Shown here: positions 8,293 through 16,526 of the stretch, piece by piece
Position numbering within the stretch: position 1 is the first letter of the stretch
Layout: each line of letters starts with the position of its first letter
NCBI RefSeq assembly: GCF_000716715.1
Contig: NZ_JNYJ01000003.1
Location: forward strand, 165,161-229,160
Source of the DNA: Dactylosporangium aurantiacum
GTDB lineage: Bacteria; Actinomycetota; Actinomycetes; Mycobacteriales; Micromonosporaceae
DNA length: 64,000 bases
Direction of reading: 5' to 3'
The notes under the pieces: generated by a model
Told to the model about the DNA's origin: nothing
Databases searched by the model: none
The model's input: the letters and a program-made list of their open reading frames with translations, nothing else
Translations under genes and position numbers: made by a program

Positions 8293-9512
8293 TCGTCGAT
8301 CATGCGTTCGATCACGGCGCCGGCGCCACCCCGGGCGGCGGCGGTGAAGCCGAGGTCGGAGGCGACGAAGTGGCAGCGGTCCGCGGGTGAGGCCATGGCG
8401 AGGCGGGTGAGCTGCGCCTGCGCGGCGGGGATCAGGTGGTCGGCGAGGTCGGCGAAGTAGCCGCCGAGCACCACGACGCGCGGGTTGAACAGGTTGACCA
8501 GGATCGCGCCGCCGTGGCCGAGCCAGCGGCCGATGCCGGCGACCGCGTCCAGTGCCGCCGGGTCCCGCGCGTCGAGGCGGCGGCGGACCTCCGCGACGCG
8601 TTCCCGCGGGTCGGGGACGGGGCCGTCGCCGAGGCCGTACGCGAACTCGGGGGTGATCCGGCGGACCAGCTCGGCGAGGCCGACCTTGGTCTCCCAGCAG
8701 CCGGTCCGGCCGCAGCCGCACGGGTCGCCGTCCGGCTCGACCGGCAGGTGGCCGATCTCGCCGGAGAAGCCGTCGGCGCCGCGCAGCAGCCGGCCGCCGG
8801 TGATGGCGCCGCCGCCGACGCCGACGGAGCCGGTGAGGTACACCAGGTCGTCGGTGCCGGCGGCGACGCCCCAGGTGTGCTCGGCGAGGGCGGCGAGGTT
8901 CGCGTCGTTGTCGACGCCGACCTGCAGCGCCGGGTCCAGGCCGGCGGCGAGGCGGGACACGACGGGCACGTCGCGCCAGCCGAGGTTCGGGGCGACGACG
9001 ACCACGCCGCGGGCGACGTCGACGAGGCCCGGCACGGCGACGGTGAGGCCGACCGGGGTGACCCCACGGCCGGCGAGCTCGGTGAGCGCCCGGTCCGCGG
9101 CGGCGGCCAGGTCGGCCAGGCAGCCGTCGACGTCGCGGCGCCGGACGTCGAAGGCGAGGCGGCGCTCCACGACCGTGCGGCCGGTCAGGTCGCAGCCGTG
9201 CACCGCCAGGTAGTCGACGTTGATCTCGATGCCGACGGCGCCGAGCTGCGGGGACAGTGCGACGCCGCGGCCGGGGCGGCCGGCGGTGCCGGAGCGCTCC
9301 AGGCCGGTCTCGCGCACCAGGCGGCGGGCGAGCAGCTCCTCGACGAGGCTCGACACGGTCGTCTTGTGCAGGCCGGTGCCGGCGGCGATCGCGGCGCGGG
9401 AGCCCGGGCCGTTGACGCGGATGTGGCGCAGGGTGCGGCTCAGGTTGATCCGGCGCACGGCGAGCTGGTCGACCGGCTCCGGGACCGGTCCCGCCGCGGT
9501 CATGCTCACCAT
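8268..9512 (-). CDS. ROK family transcriptional regulator
   Basis: 414 residues. An N-terminal winged helix (residues 20-90, including GLHKTTVSSLVEELLARRL) is followed by a ROK sugar-kinase-like fold with the nucleotide motif VGVDNDANLAAL, a glycine-rich GSVGVGGGAI loop, the zinc site CGCGRTGCWE (consensus CxCGxxGCxE) and the EIGHLPV motif. ROK repressors of the NagC/XylR type bind DNA and release it on binding a sugar. The ATG at 9512 has GGAGG five bases upstream. No sugar transporter or kinase is beside it, so its target is unknown. Confidence 0.92.
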   Translation of the reverse strand: MVSMTAAGPVPEPVDQLAVRRINLSRTLRHIRVNGPGSRAAIAAGTGLHKTTVSSLVEELLARRLVRETGLERSGTAGRPGRGVALSPQLGAVGIEINVDYLAVHGCDLTGRTVVERRLAFDVRRRDVDGCLADLAAAADRALTELAGRGVTPVGLTVAVPGLVDVARGVVVVAPNLGWRDVPVVSRLAAGLDPALQVGVDNDANLAALAEHTWGVAAGTDDLVYLTGSVGVGGGAITGGRLLRGADGFSGEIGHLPVEPDGDPCGCGRTGCWETKVGLAELVRRITPEFAYGLGDGPVPDPRERVAEVRRRLDARDPAALDAVAGIGRWLGHGGAILVNLFNPRVVVLGGYFADLADHLIPAAQAQLTRLAMASPADRCHFVASDLGFTAAARGGAGAVIERMIDDPSAVPSG

Positions 9513-9591
9513 CGTTGCCTCCAGCCGACGTCACGTCCTCCGCACAGCATGGTGGCGCCGGAGGCCGCGGATCGGACCACTTTTCGAAAGA

Positions 9592-10365
9592 CTACGGCTG
9601 CGGCCGGCGGCGGATGAGGGCGGCGTCGATCACGGCCGAGGGGCCGGCCGGGCTGGGGTTGCGCTGCGCGTCGGTGAGGTGCTCGGTGACCAGCCGGTGC
9701 ACCTCGTCGGCGGCGCCGCGCTCGATGAGGGCGAGGATGCGCCCGTGGGTCTCGCCGGCGGCGCGGCGCACGCGCAGCGGCACCCCGGTGGTCTCCCGGA
9801 TCCGGGTGGCCCAGTCCTGCTCGTGGCTGGACCACAGCGCTTCCAGGGCCCCGGCGAGCACGATGAGCGGCGGGTTGCCGCACAGGCTCACCAGGGCCTC
9901 GTGGAAGCGGCGGGACACGCCGACGACCTCGACCAGGTCGTCGATGCGGGCGAGGTACTCCTCGTGCAGCGCCCGCAGCGCCGGCACGACGGTCTCGGCG
10001 CGGTCGGGCCGGCCGGCGCACAGGGCGGCGCAGGCCGGCTCGACGTGGCGCAGCGCGGTGGCGACGTCGTCGATGTCCGTGTGCTGGGCGGCGAGGACGA
10101 GGCCGAGGTTGTAGCCGAGGTTGGCGGCCGACGGGCGGTGCACCACGGCCCCGCCGAGGCGCCCCCGGCGCACCGTGATGAGCCCTTCGGCCTCCAGGAT
10201 GCGCATCGCCTCGCGGAACGTCGGCATGCTCACCGGATACCGCTGGATGAGCTCCTCGGACTTGGGCAGCGGCGCGCCGTCGGCGAGCTCACCGCGCAGG
10301 ATCTGCCCGCGGATGTGATCGGCCACCTGCTCGGCGAGCCGGTCGCCCCGCGGTGCATCGGTCAT
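9592..10365 (-). CDS. GntR/FadR-type transcriptional regulator (FCD domain)
   Basis: 257 residues. The N-terminal winged helix reads LAEQVADHIRGQILRGELADG and then FREAMRILEAEGLITVRRG, the standard GntR pattern. The C-terminal helical FCD domain holds His and Asp residues likely to bind a metal and an acid ligand. It is the last gene of the aldolase-amidohydrolase operon (12 bases after the amidohydrolase) and probably controls it. The inverted repeat AATCTTTTAGAAGATT before the aldolase is the best candidate for its operator. Confidence 0.92.
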   Translation of the reverse strand: MTDAPRGDRLAEQVADHIRGQILRGELADGAPLPKSEELIQRYPVSMPTFREAMRILEAEGLITVRRGRLGGAVVHRPSAANLGYNLGLVLAAQHTDIDDVATALRHVEPACAALCAGRPDRAETVVPALRALHEEYLARIDDLVEVVGVSRRFHEALVSLCGNPPLIVLAGALEALWSSHEQDWATRIRETTGVPLRVRRAAGETHGRILALIERGAADEVHRLVTEHLTDAQRNPSPAGPSAVIDAALIRRRPQP

Positions 10366-10377
10366 GGCTCCGGCAGT

Positions 10378-11628
10378 TTAGTAAGCGTCCGGGTCGGCCT
10401 GGACCGCGGGTGGCACCGGGTGCCGGTACACCCGGGAGGCGTTCTCCCAGGTCATCTTGCGCACGTCGGCCTCGGGCAGCCCGCCGATCTCCTCCTCGAT
10501 GGTGCGCTGGGTGTGCGGCCAGGTCGAGTCGCAGTGCGGGTAGTCCTGCTCGAGGAAGATGTGGTCGACGCCGATGACGTCGCGCAGCGCGAACGACGAC
10601 GGGTCCTCCACGGCGCAGAAGTAGAAGTTGCGCAGCAGCACCTCGGCGGGGGTGAGCTCGATGCCCTGCCAGGTGCCGTACATCTGGTGGTAGCTGAGCA
10701 TGTGGTTGAGCCGGTCGACGAGGCCGGGCACCCAGCCGATGCCGCCCTCCGACAGCACGATCTTGATGTCGGGGAACCGGACCGGGATGCGGGAGTACAG
10801 CCAGTCCACCGCGGAGAACATCGAGTACCCGAAGAACAGCACGCCGACGACGTCCGGCGGGGCGTCCGGCGCCGTCGACGGTGACGTGCCGGACGAGCCG
10901 ATGTGCAGGTTGATGACGGCGCCGGTCTCCTCGCAGGCGCGCATGATCGGGTCCCAGTGCCCGGTGTGCAGCGACGGCATGCCCAGCAGGTGCGGCGCCT
11001 CGGTGAAGGTGACGGCCTTGAAGCCGCGTTCGGCGTTGCGGTAGATCTCCCGCGCGCCGACCTCGGGGTCCAGGAAGTACGGCAGCTGGCACGGGATCAT
11101 CCGGTCCGGGTACGCGCCGGACCACGCCTCGATGTTCCAGTCGTTCCAGGCGCGGGTCGCGGCCAGCGCCAGCTCGGTGTCCTTCGTGGACAGTTGCAGC
11201 CGCTGCCCGGCGAAGCCCGGCAGGAACGACGGGAAGCACAGCGAGGCGTACACGCCGCTGAGGTCCATGTCCTTGATGCGTTCGTGGATGTCCCAGGAGC
11301 CGCGGCGCATGTCGTCGAAGCGGCTCGGCTCCATGCTGTACTCGTCGACGGGCCGGCCGACGACGGCGTTGAAGCCGACGTTCGGGAACTCCTTGCCGTC
11401 GTAGATCCACACGTGGCTGCCGTCCCGCTCGACGACCCGCGGGGTCTGCTCGGCGAACTTCGCCGGCATCCGGCCGTCGAACGCGTCGGGCGGCTCGACG
11501 ATGTGGTCGTCGACGGAGATGAACGTGTACTTGCGCGGCTGCCGGGGCGGGTCCGGCAGGAACGTCACCTTCGACCGGTCGGCGACGGTGAACGCCGTGT
11601 TCTGCAGCAGCTCGTCGATCGATGCCAT
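10378..11628 (-). CDS. Amidohydrolase family 2 (ACMSD-like metal-dependent hydrolase/decarboxylase)
   Basis: 416 residues, typical for the amidohydrolase-2 group that includes aminocarboxymuconate semialdehyde decarboxylase and related C-C bond enzymes. Seen: an N-terminal SVDDHIVEPPDAF metal motif, VINLHIGSSG with a likely metal-binding His, VLSEGGIGWVPGLVDRLNH, and the late VDHIFLEQDYPHCDSTW with the conserved Asp. The family acts on ring carboxylates or lactones with one zinc. It lies 12 bases downstream of a class II aldolase gene, which suggests the two work in sequence. Similar amidohydrolases occur in steroid gene clusters, and a KstR2-like operator lies upstream of this operon. Substrate unknown. 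Confidence 0.88.
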   Translation of the reverse strand: MASIDELLQNTAFTVADRSKVTFLPDPPRQPRKYTFISVDDHIVEPPDAFDGRMPAKFAEQTPRVVERDGSHVWIYDGKEFPNVGFNAVVGRPVDEYSMEPSRFDDMRRGSWDIHERIKDMDLSGVYASLCFPSFLPGFAGQRLQLSTKDTELALAATRAWNDWNIEAWSGAYPDRMIPCQLPYFLDPEVGAREIYRNAERGFKAVTFTEAPHLLGMPSLHTGHWDPIMRACEETGAVINLHIGSSGTSPSTAPDAPPDVVGVLFFGYSMFSAVDWLYSRIPVRFPDIKIVLSEGGIGWVPGLVDRLNHMLSYHQMYGTWQGIELTPAEVLLRNFYFCAVEDPSSFALRDVIGVDHIFLEQDYPHCDSTWPHTQRTIEEEIGGLPEADVRKMTWENASRVYRHPVPPAVQADPDAY

Positions 11629-11640
11629 TGGCGGTGCCCT

Positions 11641-12459
11641 TCAGTCGAGTACGTCGGGTTCGCGGCGCAGCAGGGAGCGCACGGCGCCGGCCCAGAACAC
11701 GTCGGTGCCGCGCTCCAGCAGCGACTTCTTCATCCCGTGCCGCAGCCCGGGAGCGATCTGCAGCGGGTCACGGCCCAGCAGCATCACGTCGTAGGCGAGG
11801 CGGCAGGCCCGGTCGATGCTCGCCGAGCGGTAGGTCGCCTCCTGGATCGTCGGGGCGGTGACGATGATGCCGTGGCTGGCGAGGATGACCACGGAGCTGT
11901 CGCCGATGCGGCGGGCCAGGTCGGCGCCGAGCGCGGCGTCGTCGACCTCGCCGGTGTACTCGTGCACGAGGGCGAGGTCACCGTCGTACATGCACCCGGT
12001 CTGGTGCACGATCTGCGGCAGCACACCGATCGCGGCGAGCACGGTCACGTAGTAGGGATGGTTGTGCACGACGACCCGGGCGTCGGGGCGCACGCGGTGC
12101 AGCTCGGTGTGGATGTGGATGGCCGGGGTGACGTCCCACCGGCCCTCCAGGACGGTGCCGTCCCGGTCGACCACGCACAGGTCCGACGCCGCGATCTCCT
12201 CCCACCACAGGCCCCACGGGTTGACCCACATGGCGCCGTCGGGGCCGTCGGCAGGGCCGTCGCTTCTGACCATGGTGATGTGCCCGGCGATGTTCTCGCT
12301 GAAGCCGCTGTGCCCGAGGATGCGGAACGCACAGGCCAGGGCCTGCCGTTCGGTGAGGTCGACCCCGATCGGCGGGCTGATCCGCGGCGACCAGGTGGCG
12401 GTCCCGCCGTCGCGCAGGGGCGCGTCCGTCGAGCCGGGCGGCGCTGTCGTGAGTGTCAC
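11641..12459 (-). CDS. Class II aldolase/adducin family protein
   Basis: 272 residues. Seen: an N-terminal LACAFRILGHSGFSENIAGH segment, a metal-binding HIHTELHRVRPDARVVVHNHP cluster with the paired histidines of the aldolase II fold, and a downstream SHGIIV loop. Family members cleave or decarboxylate hydroxy-acids or sugar phosphates with zinc. The GTG at 12459 is fixed by a strong GGAGGTGA site. It is the first gene of an operon with an amidohydrolase and a GntR regulator. Two different operators lie within 70 bases upstream, a GntR-type palindrome and a KstR2-like box. Confidence 0.9.
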   Translation of the reverse strand: MTLTTAPPGSTDAPLRDGGTATWSPRISPPIGVDLTERQALACAFRILGHSGFSENIAGHITMVRSDGPADGPDGAMWVNPWGLWWEEIAASDLCVVDRDGTVLEGRWDVTPAIHIHTELHRVRPDARVVVHNHPYYVTVLAAIGVLPQIVHQTGCMYDGDLALVHEYTGEVDDAALGADLARRIGDSSVVILASHGIIVTAPTIQEATYRSASIDRACRLAYDVMLLGRDPLQIAPGLRHGMKKSLLERGTDVFWAGAVRSLLRREPDVLD

Positions 12460-12471
12460 GGCTCACCTCCA

Positions 12472-12487
12472 AATCTTTTAGAAGATT
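12472..12487. promoter_or_regulatory. Perfect inverted repeat, likely GntR operator
   Basis: AATCTTTTAGAAGATT has 6-base perfect arms around TTAG. It lies 12 bases upstream of the aldolase GTG, at its ribosome site. It is the only AT-rich palindrome here and fits the GntR regulator encoded at the end of the same operon. Binding is inferred. Confidence 0.55.
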
Positions 12488-12507
12488 AAGCGCGCCGGCA
12501 CCACCAA

Positions 12508-12525
12508 ATCAAGCAATCGCTTGGT
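12508..12525 (-). promoter_or_regulatory. KstR2-like operator upstream of the aldolase operon
   Basis: Read on the minus strand this is ACCAAGCGATTGCTTGAT, two or so changes from the form shared by the four sites in the steroid cluster. It lies about 50 bases upstream of the class II aldolase start. It suggests that the aldolase/amidohydrolase operon, 33 kb from kstR2, is in the same regulon. Confidence 0.6.
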
Positions 12526-12657
12526 TGTTTTTGCGCGACCCGGGCCGGGCGGGAGGTCGGCACTGTCGGCATCGCGTCGCAGCGGAGCCACTCAATCGAT
12601 GGGCGTGATTGTCTTCGGGGGTCATGTCCGCTCCTTTCCGCCAGAAGGGGGGCCCAC

Positions 12658-13713
12658 GTGCGCAGACTCCTCCGCGTACTGGTCGCCGCGTTGCTCGTCA
12701 CGGTCGCCGGCGTCGCCGCGACCGGTTCGCCCGCCGCCGCTGCGCTGCCCGACGCCCACGGGTTCGTGCTGTGGAACGGTGCCGCCACCGTCCCGTCCGG
12801 GACCTGGCCCGCCGCGACCTCGGTCGCCGCCGGCCCGGCCGGCGTCTACACGATCAAGTTCCCCGGTCAGGCCGCCAAGGGCGGCGTCGTCCACGTGACC
12901 GCCGTCAACTCGGGGCCGCGCTTCTGCCAGGCGGTCAAGTGGGGTCCGTCCGGGCTGGACGAGATCGCCGTCGTGCTGTGCTCGCAGCCCGGCGGCGCGC
13001 TCGTGCCGACCGCGTTCAGCGCCGTGTTCGAGGCGAGCTCCGGCCCGTCCGGCCCGATCAACGGCGAGTTCGGCTACGTCGACTTCGACGACTCGACCGG
13101 CACGATGGTCGACCAGTACAACTCCGTCGGCGCGCTCAACGGCGTCACCCCGCTCGGCGGCGGCCTGTACGAGGTGAAGCTGCCCGGCCTGAGCACCGCC
13201 GGCGCGATCGACGGCGGCCTGCAGGTGACCGCGGTCAACGGCACGCCCGCCCGCTGCAAGGTGCGCAACTGGACCTCCGGCCCGGGCGGCCAGGTCGCCT
13301 ACGTCGCCTGCTTCACCTCGACCGGCGCGCCGTTCAAGACCCGGTTCACCCTGACGTACCAGTACAACCAGTCGCTGTGGGGCGCCGGGTGGCCGCCGAA
13401 GTACTTCGGGTACCTGTGGCTCCGCCCGCCGGTGGGGCCGCCGACCACCAACTTCAACTCGCAGCTCGGCTTCGGCGCGAACACCCTCCTGGGCGTGGGC
13501 ACGGGTCTGTCGCTCGTCACGTTCCCGCGGCTGGCCGTGCTGCCCGACAACATCCAGGTGACCGCGGCCGGCGGCACGTCGGCCTTCTGCAACCTGCTCG
13601 CGCCGTGGGCGCACACCCCGACCGACATCATCGTGCGCGACGTCGCCTGCTACGACAGCGGCGGCGCCCGGGTGGACACCGGCTTCCTGATCAGCGCCAA
13701 CTCCGCGAACTGA
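12658..13713 (+). CDS. Secreted protein with three cysteine-paired repeats
   Basis: 351 residues. The GTG at 12658 follows a strong AGAAGGGGGG site. Residues 1-31 are a Sec signal peptide (RRLLRVLVAALLV then SPAAAA). The mature part holds three diverged repeats of about 100 residues, each with a VTAVN/VTAAGG strand followed by two cysteines about 25-30 residues apart (CQAVKW...VVLC, CKVRNW...VAC, CNLLAPW...VAC), probably one disulfide per repeat. A SLWGAGWPPKYFGYLWLRP segment lies between the second and third. I do not recognise the family; a cell-surface or secreted binding role is likely. It is transcribed away from the aldolase operon and ends at a strong hairpin. Confidence 0.75.
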   Translation: MRRLLRVLVAALLVTVAGVAATGSPAAAALPDAHGFVLWNGAATVPSGTWPAATSVAAGPAGVYTIKFPGQAAKGGVVHVTAVNSGPRFCQAVKWGPSGLDEIAVVLCSQPGGALVPTAFSAVFEASSGPSGPINGEFGYVDFDDSTGTMVDQYNSVGALNGVTPLGGGLYEVKLPGLSTAGAIDGGLQVTAVNGTPARCKVRNWTSGPGGQVAYVACFTSTGAPFKTRFTLTYQYNQSLWGAGWPPKYFGYLWLRPPVGPPTTNFNSQLGFGANTLLGVGTGLSLVTFPRLAVLPDNIQVTAAGGTSAFCNLLAPWAHTPTDIIVRDVACYDSGGARVDTGFLISANSAN

Positions 13714-13720
13714 CCGTCCG

Positions 13721-13761
13721 CCGGTTCACCCCGCCGTCACGCCGGCGGCGGGGTGAACCGG
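13721..13761. terminator. Bidirectional hairpin between convergent genes
   Basis: A perfect 16-base stem (CCGGTTCACCCCGCCG and its complement) with a 9-base loop lies between the end of the secreted protein gene and the end of the ferredoxin gene, and covers the last codons of the ferredoxin. It has no T-run, as is common in actinomycetes, and can serve both directions. Confidence 0.75.
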
Positions 13762-13958
13762 TAGACCGCGAAGACGAAGTCGGGGCACACGATCTGGCAG
13801 GCGGTGCAGCCGGTGCAGCCGTCGTGCAGCTCCGGGTACCGGTAGCCCTGCTCGTTGACCGTCGCCGACATGCTCAGCACGTCGGGCGGGCAGGCGGCAA
13901 GGCACAGCTCGCAGCCCTTGCAACGCTCCGTGTCGATGACCAACGTGCCGCGGCTCAT
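13737..13958 (-). CDS. Two-cluster [4Fe-4S] ferredoxin subunit of 2-oxoacid oxidoreductase
   Basis: 73 residues from the ATG at 13958, with two CxxCxxCxxxC motifs: CKGCELCLAACPP and CTGCTACQIVCPD. This matches the small delta/ferredoxin subunit (KorD/VorD type) of four-subunit 2-oxoacid:ferredoxin oxidoreductases, which passes electrons out of the catalytic subunits. An in-frame ATG at 13994 overlaps the stop of the GntR gene (ATGA) and would add 12 residues, so coupling may favour that longer start. It is the last gene of the operon with the gamma, alpha and beta subunits. Confidence 0.9.
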   Translation of the reverse strand: MSRGTLVIDTERCKGCELCLAACPPDVLSMSATVNEQGYRYPELHDGCTGCTACQIVCPDFVFAVYRFTPPPA

Positions 13959-13990
13959 GCTTCGCGGCCCCTCGCCGCGCGGCGACCCGC

Positions 13991-14701
13991 TCATGCCCGC
14001 GCTCCCTTCAGGACGGCCGCCGCGTCCGTCCACTCGGCACTGTCCTCATCGGAGGGTGGGAAGACCCCACGGCGGCGCAGCGCGGCGACGGCGTTGTCCG
14101 CGGTGAGGCGCAGGTGGGCCAGGGCGGCCGCGCCGGCGGCCTCGACGTCGCCGTCGCGGATGGCGGCGTACTCGGCGTGCAGCGCGGCCCGCTCGGCGGG
14201 CAGCGCGTCGTCGATGGAGAAGCGGGCCGCGGCCGGGACCAGGCCGCTGAACGTGCGCAGCAGCGCCCGCAGGTGGCTGCGCGCCCCGGCGACGTTGACG
14301 ACCCGGCGGAACTCGCGGGCGATGGACTCGAACTCGGCCGGGTCGTCGCAGCCGGCGAGCCGCTCGTCGAGCTTCTCCAGGGCCTCCAGGACCGCCGGGT
14401 CGCGGCGGGCCGCGACGCGGCGGTTGGTGAGCGCGCTGAGCATGCCGTACAGCTCGAACGCCTCCCGCACGGTGGCGTCGTCGAACTCGCCGACGAACGC
14501 CCGCCGGTAGTGGGCGCGCTCCACCAGGCCGTCGCGTTCGAGCTGGATGAGGCCCTCGCGCACCGGCACCCGGCTGACCCCGAGCGTCTCGGCGATCTCG
14601 TCGAGGTCCAGGCGCTGGCCGCTGCGCAGCTCGCCGGCGAACAGCAGGTCCAGCACGTGCGCGGCGACCGCCTCGCTGGTGTTGGCGCGCTGCAGCTTCA
14701 C
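13991..14701 (-). CDS. GntR-type transcriptional regulator (FCD domain)
   Basis: About 236 residues. The winged helix contains LRSGQRLDLDEIAETLGVSR then VPVREGLIQLERDGLVER, followed by an FCD-type helical ligand domain. The GTG at 14701 overlaps the stop of the oxidoreductase beta gene (GTGA), so the regulator is made in step with the enzyme. It is wedged between the beta subunit and ferredoxin genes, an unusual place for a regulator. It probably controls this operon and the divergent alcohol dehydrogenase gene through the AT-rich direct repeat at 17095-17109. Confidence 0.88.
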   Translation of the reverse strand: MKLQRANTSEAVAAHVLDLLFAGELRSGQRLDLDEIAETLGVSRVPVREGLIQLERDGLVERAHYRRAFVGEFDDATVREAFELYGMLSALTNRRVAARRDPAVLEALEKLDERLAGCDDPAEFESIAREFRRVVNVAGARSHLRALLRTFSGLVPAAARFSIDDALPAERAALHAEYAAIRDGDVEAAGAAALAHLRLTADNAVAALRRRGVFPPSDEDSAEWTDAAAVLKGARA

Positions 14702-15468
14702 CGGGTCACCAGCTCGCCGATGCCGTACGTCTGCTCCATCGTGCCCTGCTGGTAGGCCGGGCCCTCGGCGGTCGGGACGAACCAGCCGGTGGGGCACATG
14801 GTGAGGATCTCCACCAGGCTGAAGCCGGCGCCGTCCAGCTGCGCCTGGAACGCCTTGCGCAGCATCCGCTTGGCCTGCAGCACGCCGGCGGCGGTGGACA
14901 CGGCGCCGCGCGCCACGTAGGCGGTGCCGCGCAGCGACGCGACGAGGTCGGCGACCGGGATCGGGTAGCCGTGCGCCTCGGGGTCGCGGCCGTCGATGCT
15001 GGTCTTGGTGCGCTGGCCGAGCACGGTGGTGGCGGTCTGCTGGCCGCCGGTGTCGCCGAAGACCCCGTTGTTGAGCATCACGCAGGTGATGTTCTCACCG
15101 CGGGCGGCGGCGTGCAGCACCTCCTGCAGGCCCTCGTTGGCCATGTCGCCGTCGCCCTGCAGGGTGAACACGGCGACCCCTGGGCGGACCCGCTTGATGC
15201 CGGTGGCGCAGGCGGGCGCCCGGCCGTGCAGGCACTGCAGCACGTCGACGTCCATGATGCGCACGAAGCTGCCGTAGCAGCCGTGCCCGACGACGCCGAT
15301 GCTGCGCTGCACAATGTCCAGCTCCTGCAGCACCTCCAGCAGGATGCGCAGGGCGACCGGCTCACCGCAGCCGGGGCACAGCGAGTGCTCGCCGAGCAGC
15401 AGGCTGGGCTTGAAGTCGGCGACCTGCTTCGCGGGGACGACCGGCGGGCCGGACGTGTCGATGATCAT
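14698..15468 (-). CDS. 2-oxoacid:ferredoxin oxidoreductase, beta (TPP-binding) subunit
   Basis: 256 residues, usual for the beta subunit. The CPGCGEP motif near residue 32 and the thiamine diphosphate/Mg site (QGDGDMANEG, then NNGVFGDTGGQ) are complete. With alpha and gamma subunits it decarboxylates a 2-oxoacid with CoA, giving acyl-CoA, CO2 and reduced ferredoxin. The ATG at 15468 overlaps the TGA of the alpha subunit gene (ATGA). The 2-oxoacid used (branched-chain, 2-oxoglutarate or aromatic) cannot be read from sequence alone. Confidence 0.92.
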   Translation of the reverse strand: MIIDTSGPPVVPAKQVADFKPSLLLGEHSLCPGCGEPVALRILLEVLQELDIVQRSIGVVGHGCYGSFVRIMDVDVLQCLHGRAPACATGIKRVRPGVAVFTLQGDGDMANEGLQEVLHAAARGENITCVMLNNGVFGDTGGQQTATTVLGQRTKTSIDGRDPEAHGYPIPVADLVASLRGTAYVARGAVSTAAGVLQAKRMLRKAFQAQLDGAGFSLVEILTMCPTGWFVPTAEGPAYQQGTMEQTYGIGELVTR

Positions 15469-16526
15469 GTCGCACCTAGGATTCGCTCGCGGATCACGGG
15501 GGCGTCGAGCAGCGGGCCGTAGGACAGGCCGGACTCGGCGATGCTGACCCCGCCGACGAACCGGACGGCGTCGCGGTCGGCGGCGTGGATGCGCACGTCG
15601 TCGAGCATCTGCCCGGCGTTGAGCTCGAACACCAGGACGTTGCGGGCGCCGGTGGTGGCCCGGCGCAGTGCCGCGCCGGGGAACGGCCACAGCGTGACGG
15701 GGCGGAACCAGCCGATGCGGTGCCCCTCGGCGCGCAGCCCTTCCACGACGTGCTCGACGAACTTCGCCGCGGTGCCGAACGCGACCACGACGGTCTCGGC
15801 GTCGTCCACCATGGACTCCTCGTGGCGCTGCTCGAGCGCGGCGATCCGGTCGAACTTGTCGGCGATGGCGCGCCAGTGCCCGTCGGGGCCGGGGCCGGGG
15901 TCGTTCGCCTTGCCCATGGCCCAGGTCCAGATCTGGCGGCTGCGGCCGGTGCCGCCACCGGTGCCGTCCAGCGCCCAGTTCTTCTCCGGCAGCGGGCCGA
16001 AGTCCAGCGGCTGGACGTCGACCCCGACGCGGGTCTGCGCGAGCAGCGGGTCGCCGTACAGCATCACCGGCGCACGGTGCTTGTCGGCGAGGTGGAACAG
16101 CAGCTGGGTGTGCTCGACCGCCTCCGGGATGTCCTTCGGGGCGAGGGTGATGGTGCGGTAGTCGCCCCACCCGCCGCCGCGGGTGGCCTGGAAGTAGTCC
16201 TGCTGGTTGCGGGCCAGGTTGAACACCACGAACGGGGTCTCGTTGAGCGCGGCCTCGGCGATCGCCTCCTGCATGAGCGCGATGCCCTGCCCGCACGAGC
16301 CGGTCGCCGCGCGTGCCCCGGCGGCGGCGGCGCCGAGGGTCATGTTGACGCCCTCGATCTCGCTCTCGGCGTTGAGGCACACCCCGCCGGCCGCCGGCAG
16401 CCGCCGGGACATCTCCTCCAGCAGGCCGGTGAACGGTGACATCGGGTAGCCGGTGAAGAACCGGCACCCGGCGGCGATCGCGGCCTCGGCCATGGCGGCG
16501 CCGCCCTCCAGCAGCTGCAGCGTCAT
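15465..16526 (-). CDS. 2-oxoacid:ferredoxin oxidoreductase, alpha subunit
   Basis: 353 residues, matching the single-domain alpha subunit of the KorA/VorB group. Seen: GCRFFTGYPMSPFTGLLEEM at the N-terminus, NAESEIEGVNM (conserved Glu-rich motif), SCGQGIALMQEAIAEA, and a C-terminal transketolase-C-like domain with WFRPVTLWPFPG and VFELNAGQM. Start and stop overlap the gamma and beta genes by four bases each, so all three subunits are coupled in the order gamma, alpha, beta. In the four-subunit type the ferredoxin is separate, and here it is encoded downstream. Confidence 0.92.
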   Translation of the reverse strand: MTLQLLEGGAAMAEAAIAAGCRFFTGYPMSPFTGLLEEMSRRLPAAGGVCLNAESEIEGVNMTLGAAAAGARAATGSCGQGIALMQEAIAEAALNETPFVVFNLARNQQDYFQATRGGGWGDYRTITLAPKDIPEAVEHTQLLFHLADKHRAPVMLYGDPLLAQTRVGVDVQPLDFGPLPEKNWALDGTGGGTGRSRQIWTWAMGKANDPGPGPDGHWRAIADKFDRIAALEQRHEESMVDDAETVVVAFGTAAKFVEHVVEGLRAEGHRIGWFRPVTLWPFPGAALRRATTGARNVLVFELNAGQMLDDVRIHAADRDAVRFVGGVSIAESGLSYGPLLDAPVIRERILGAT

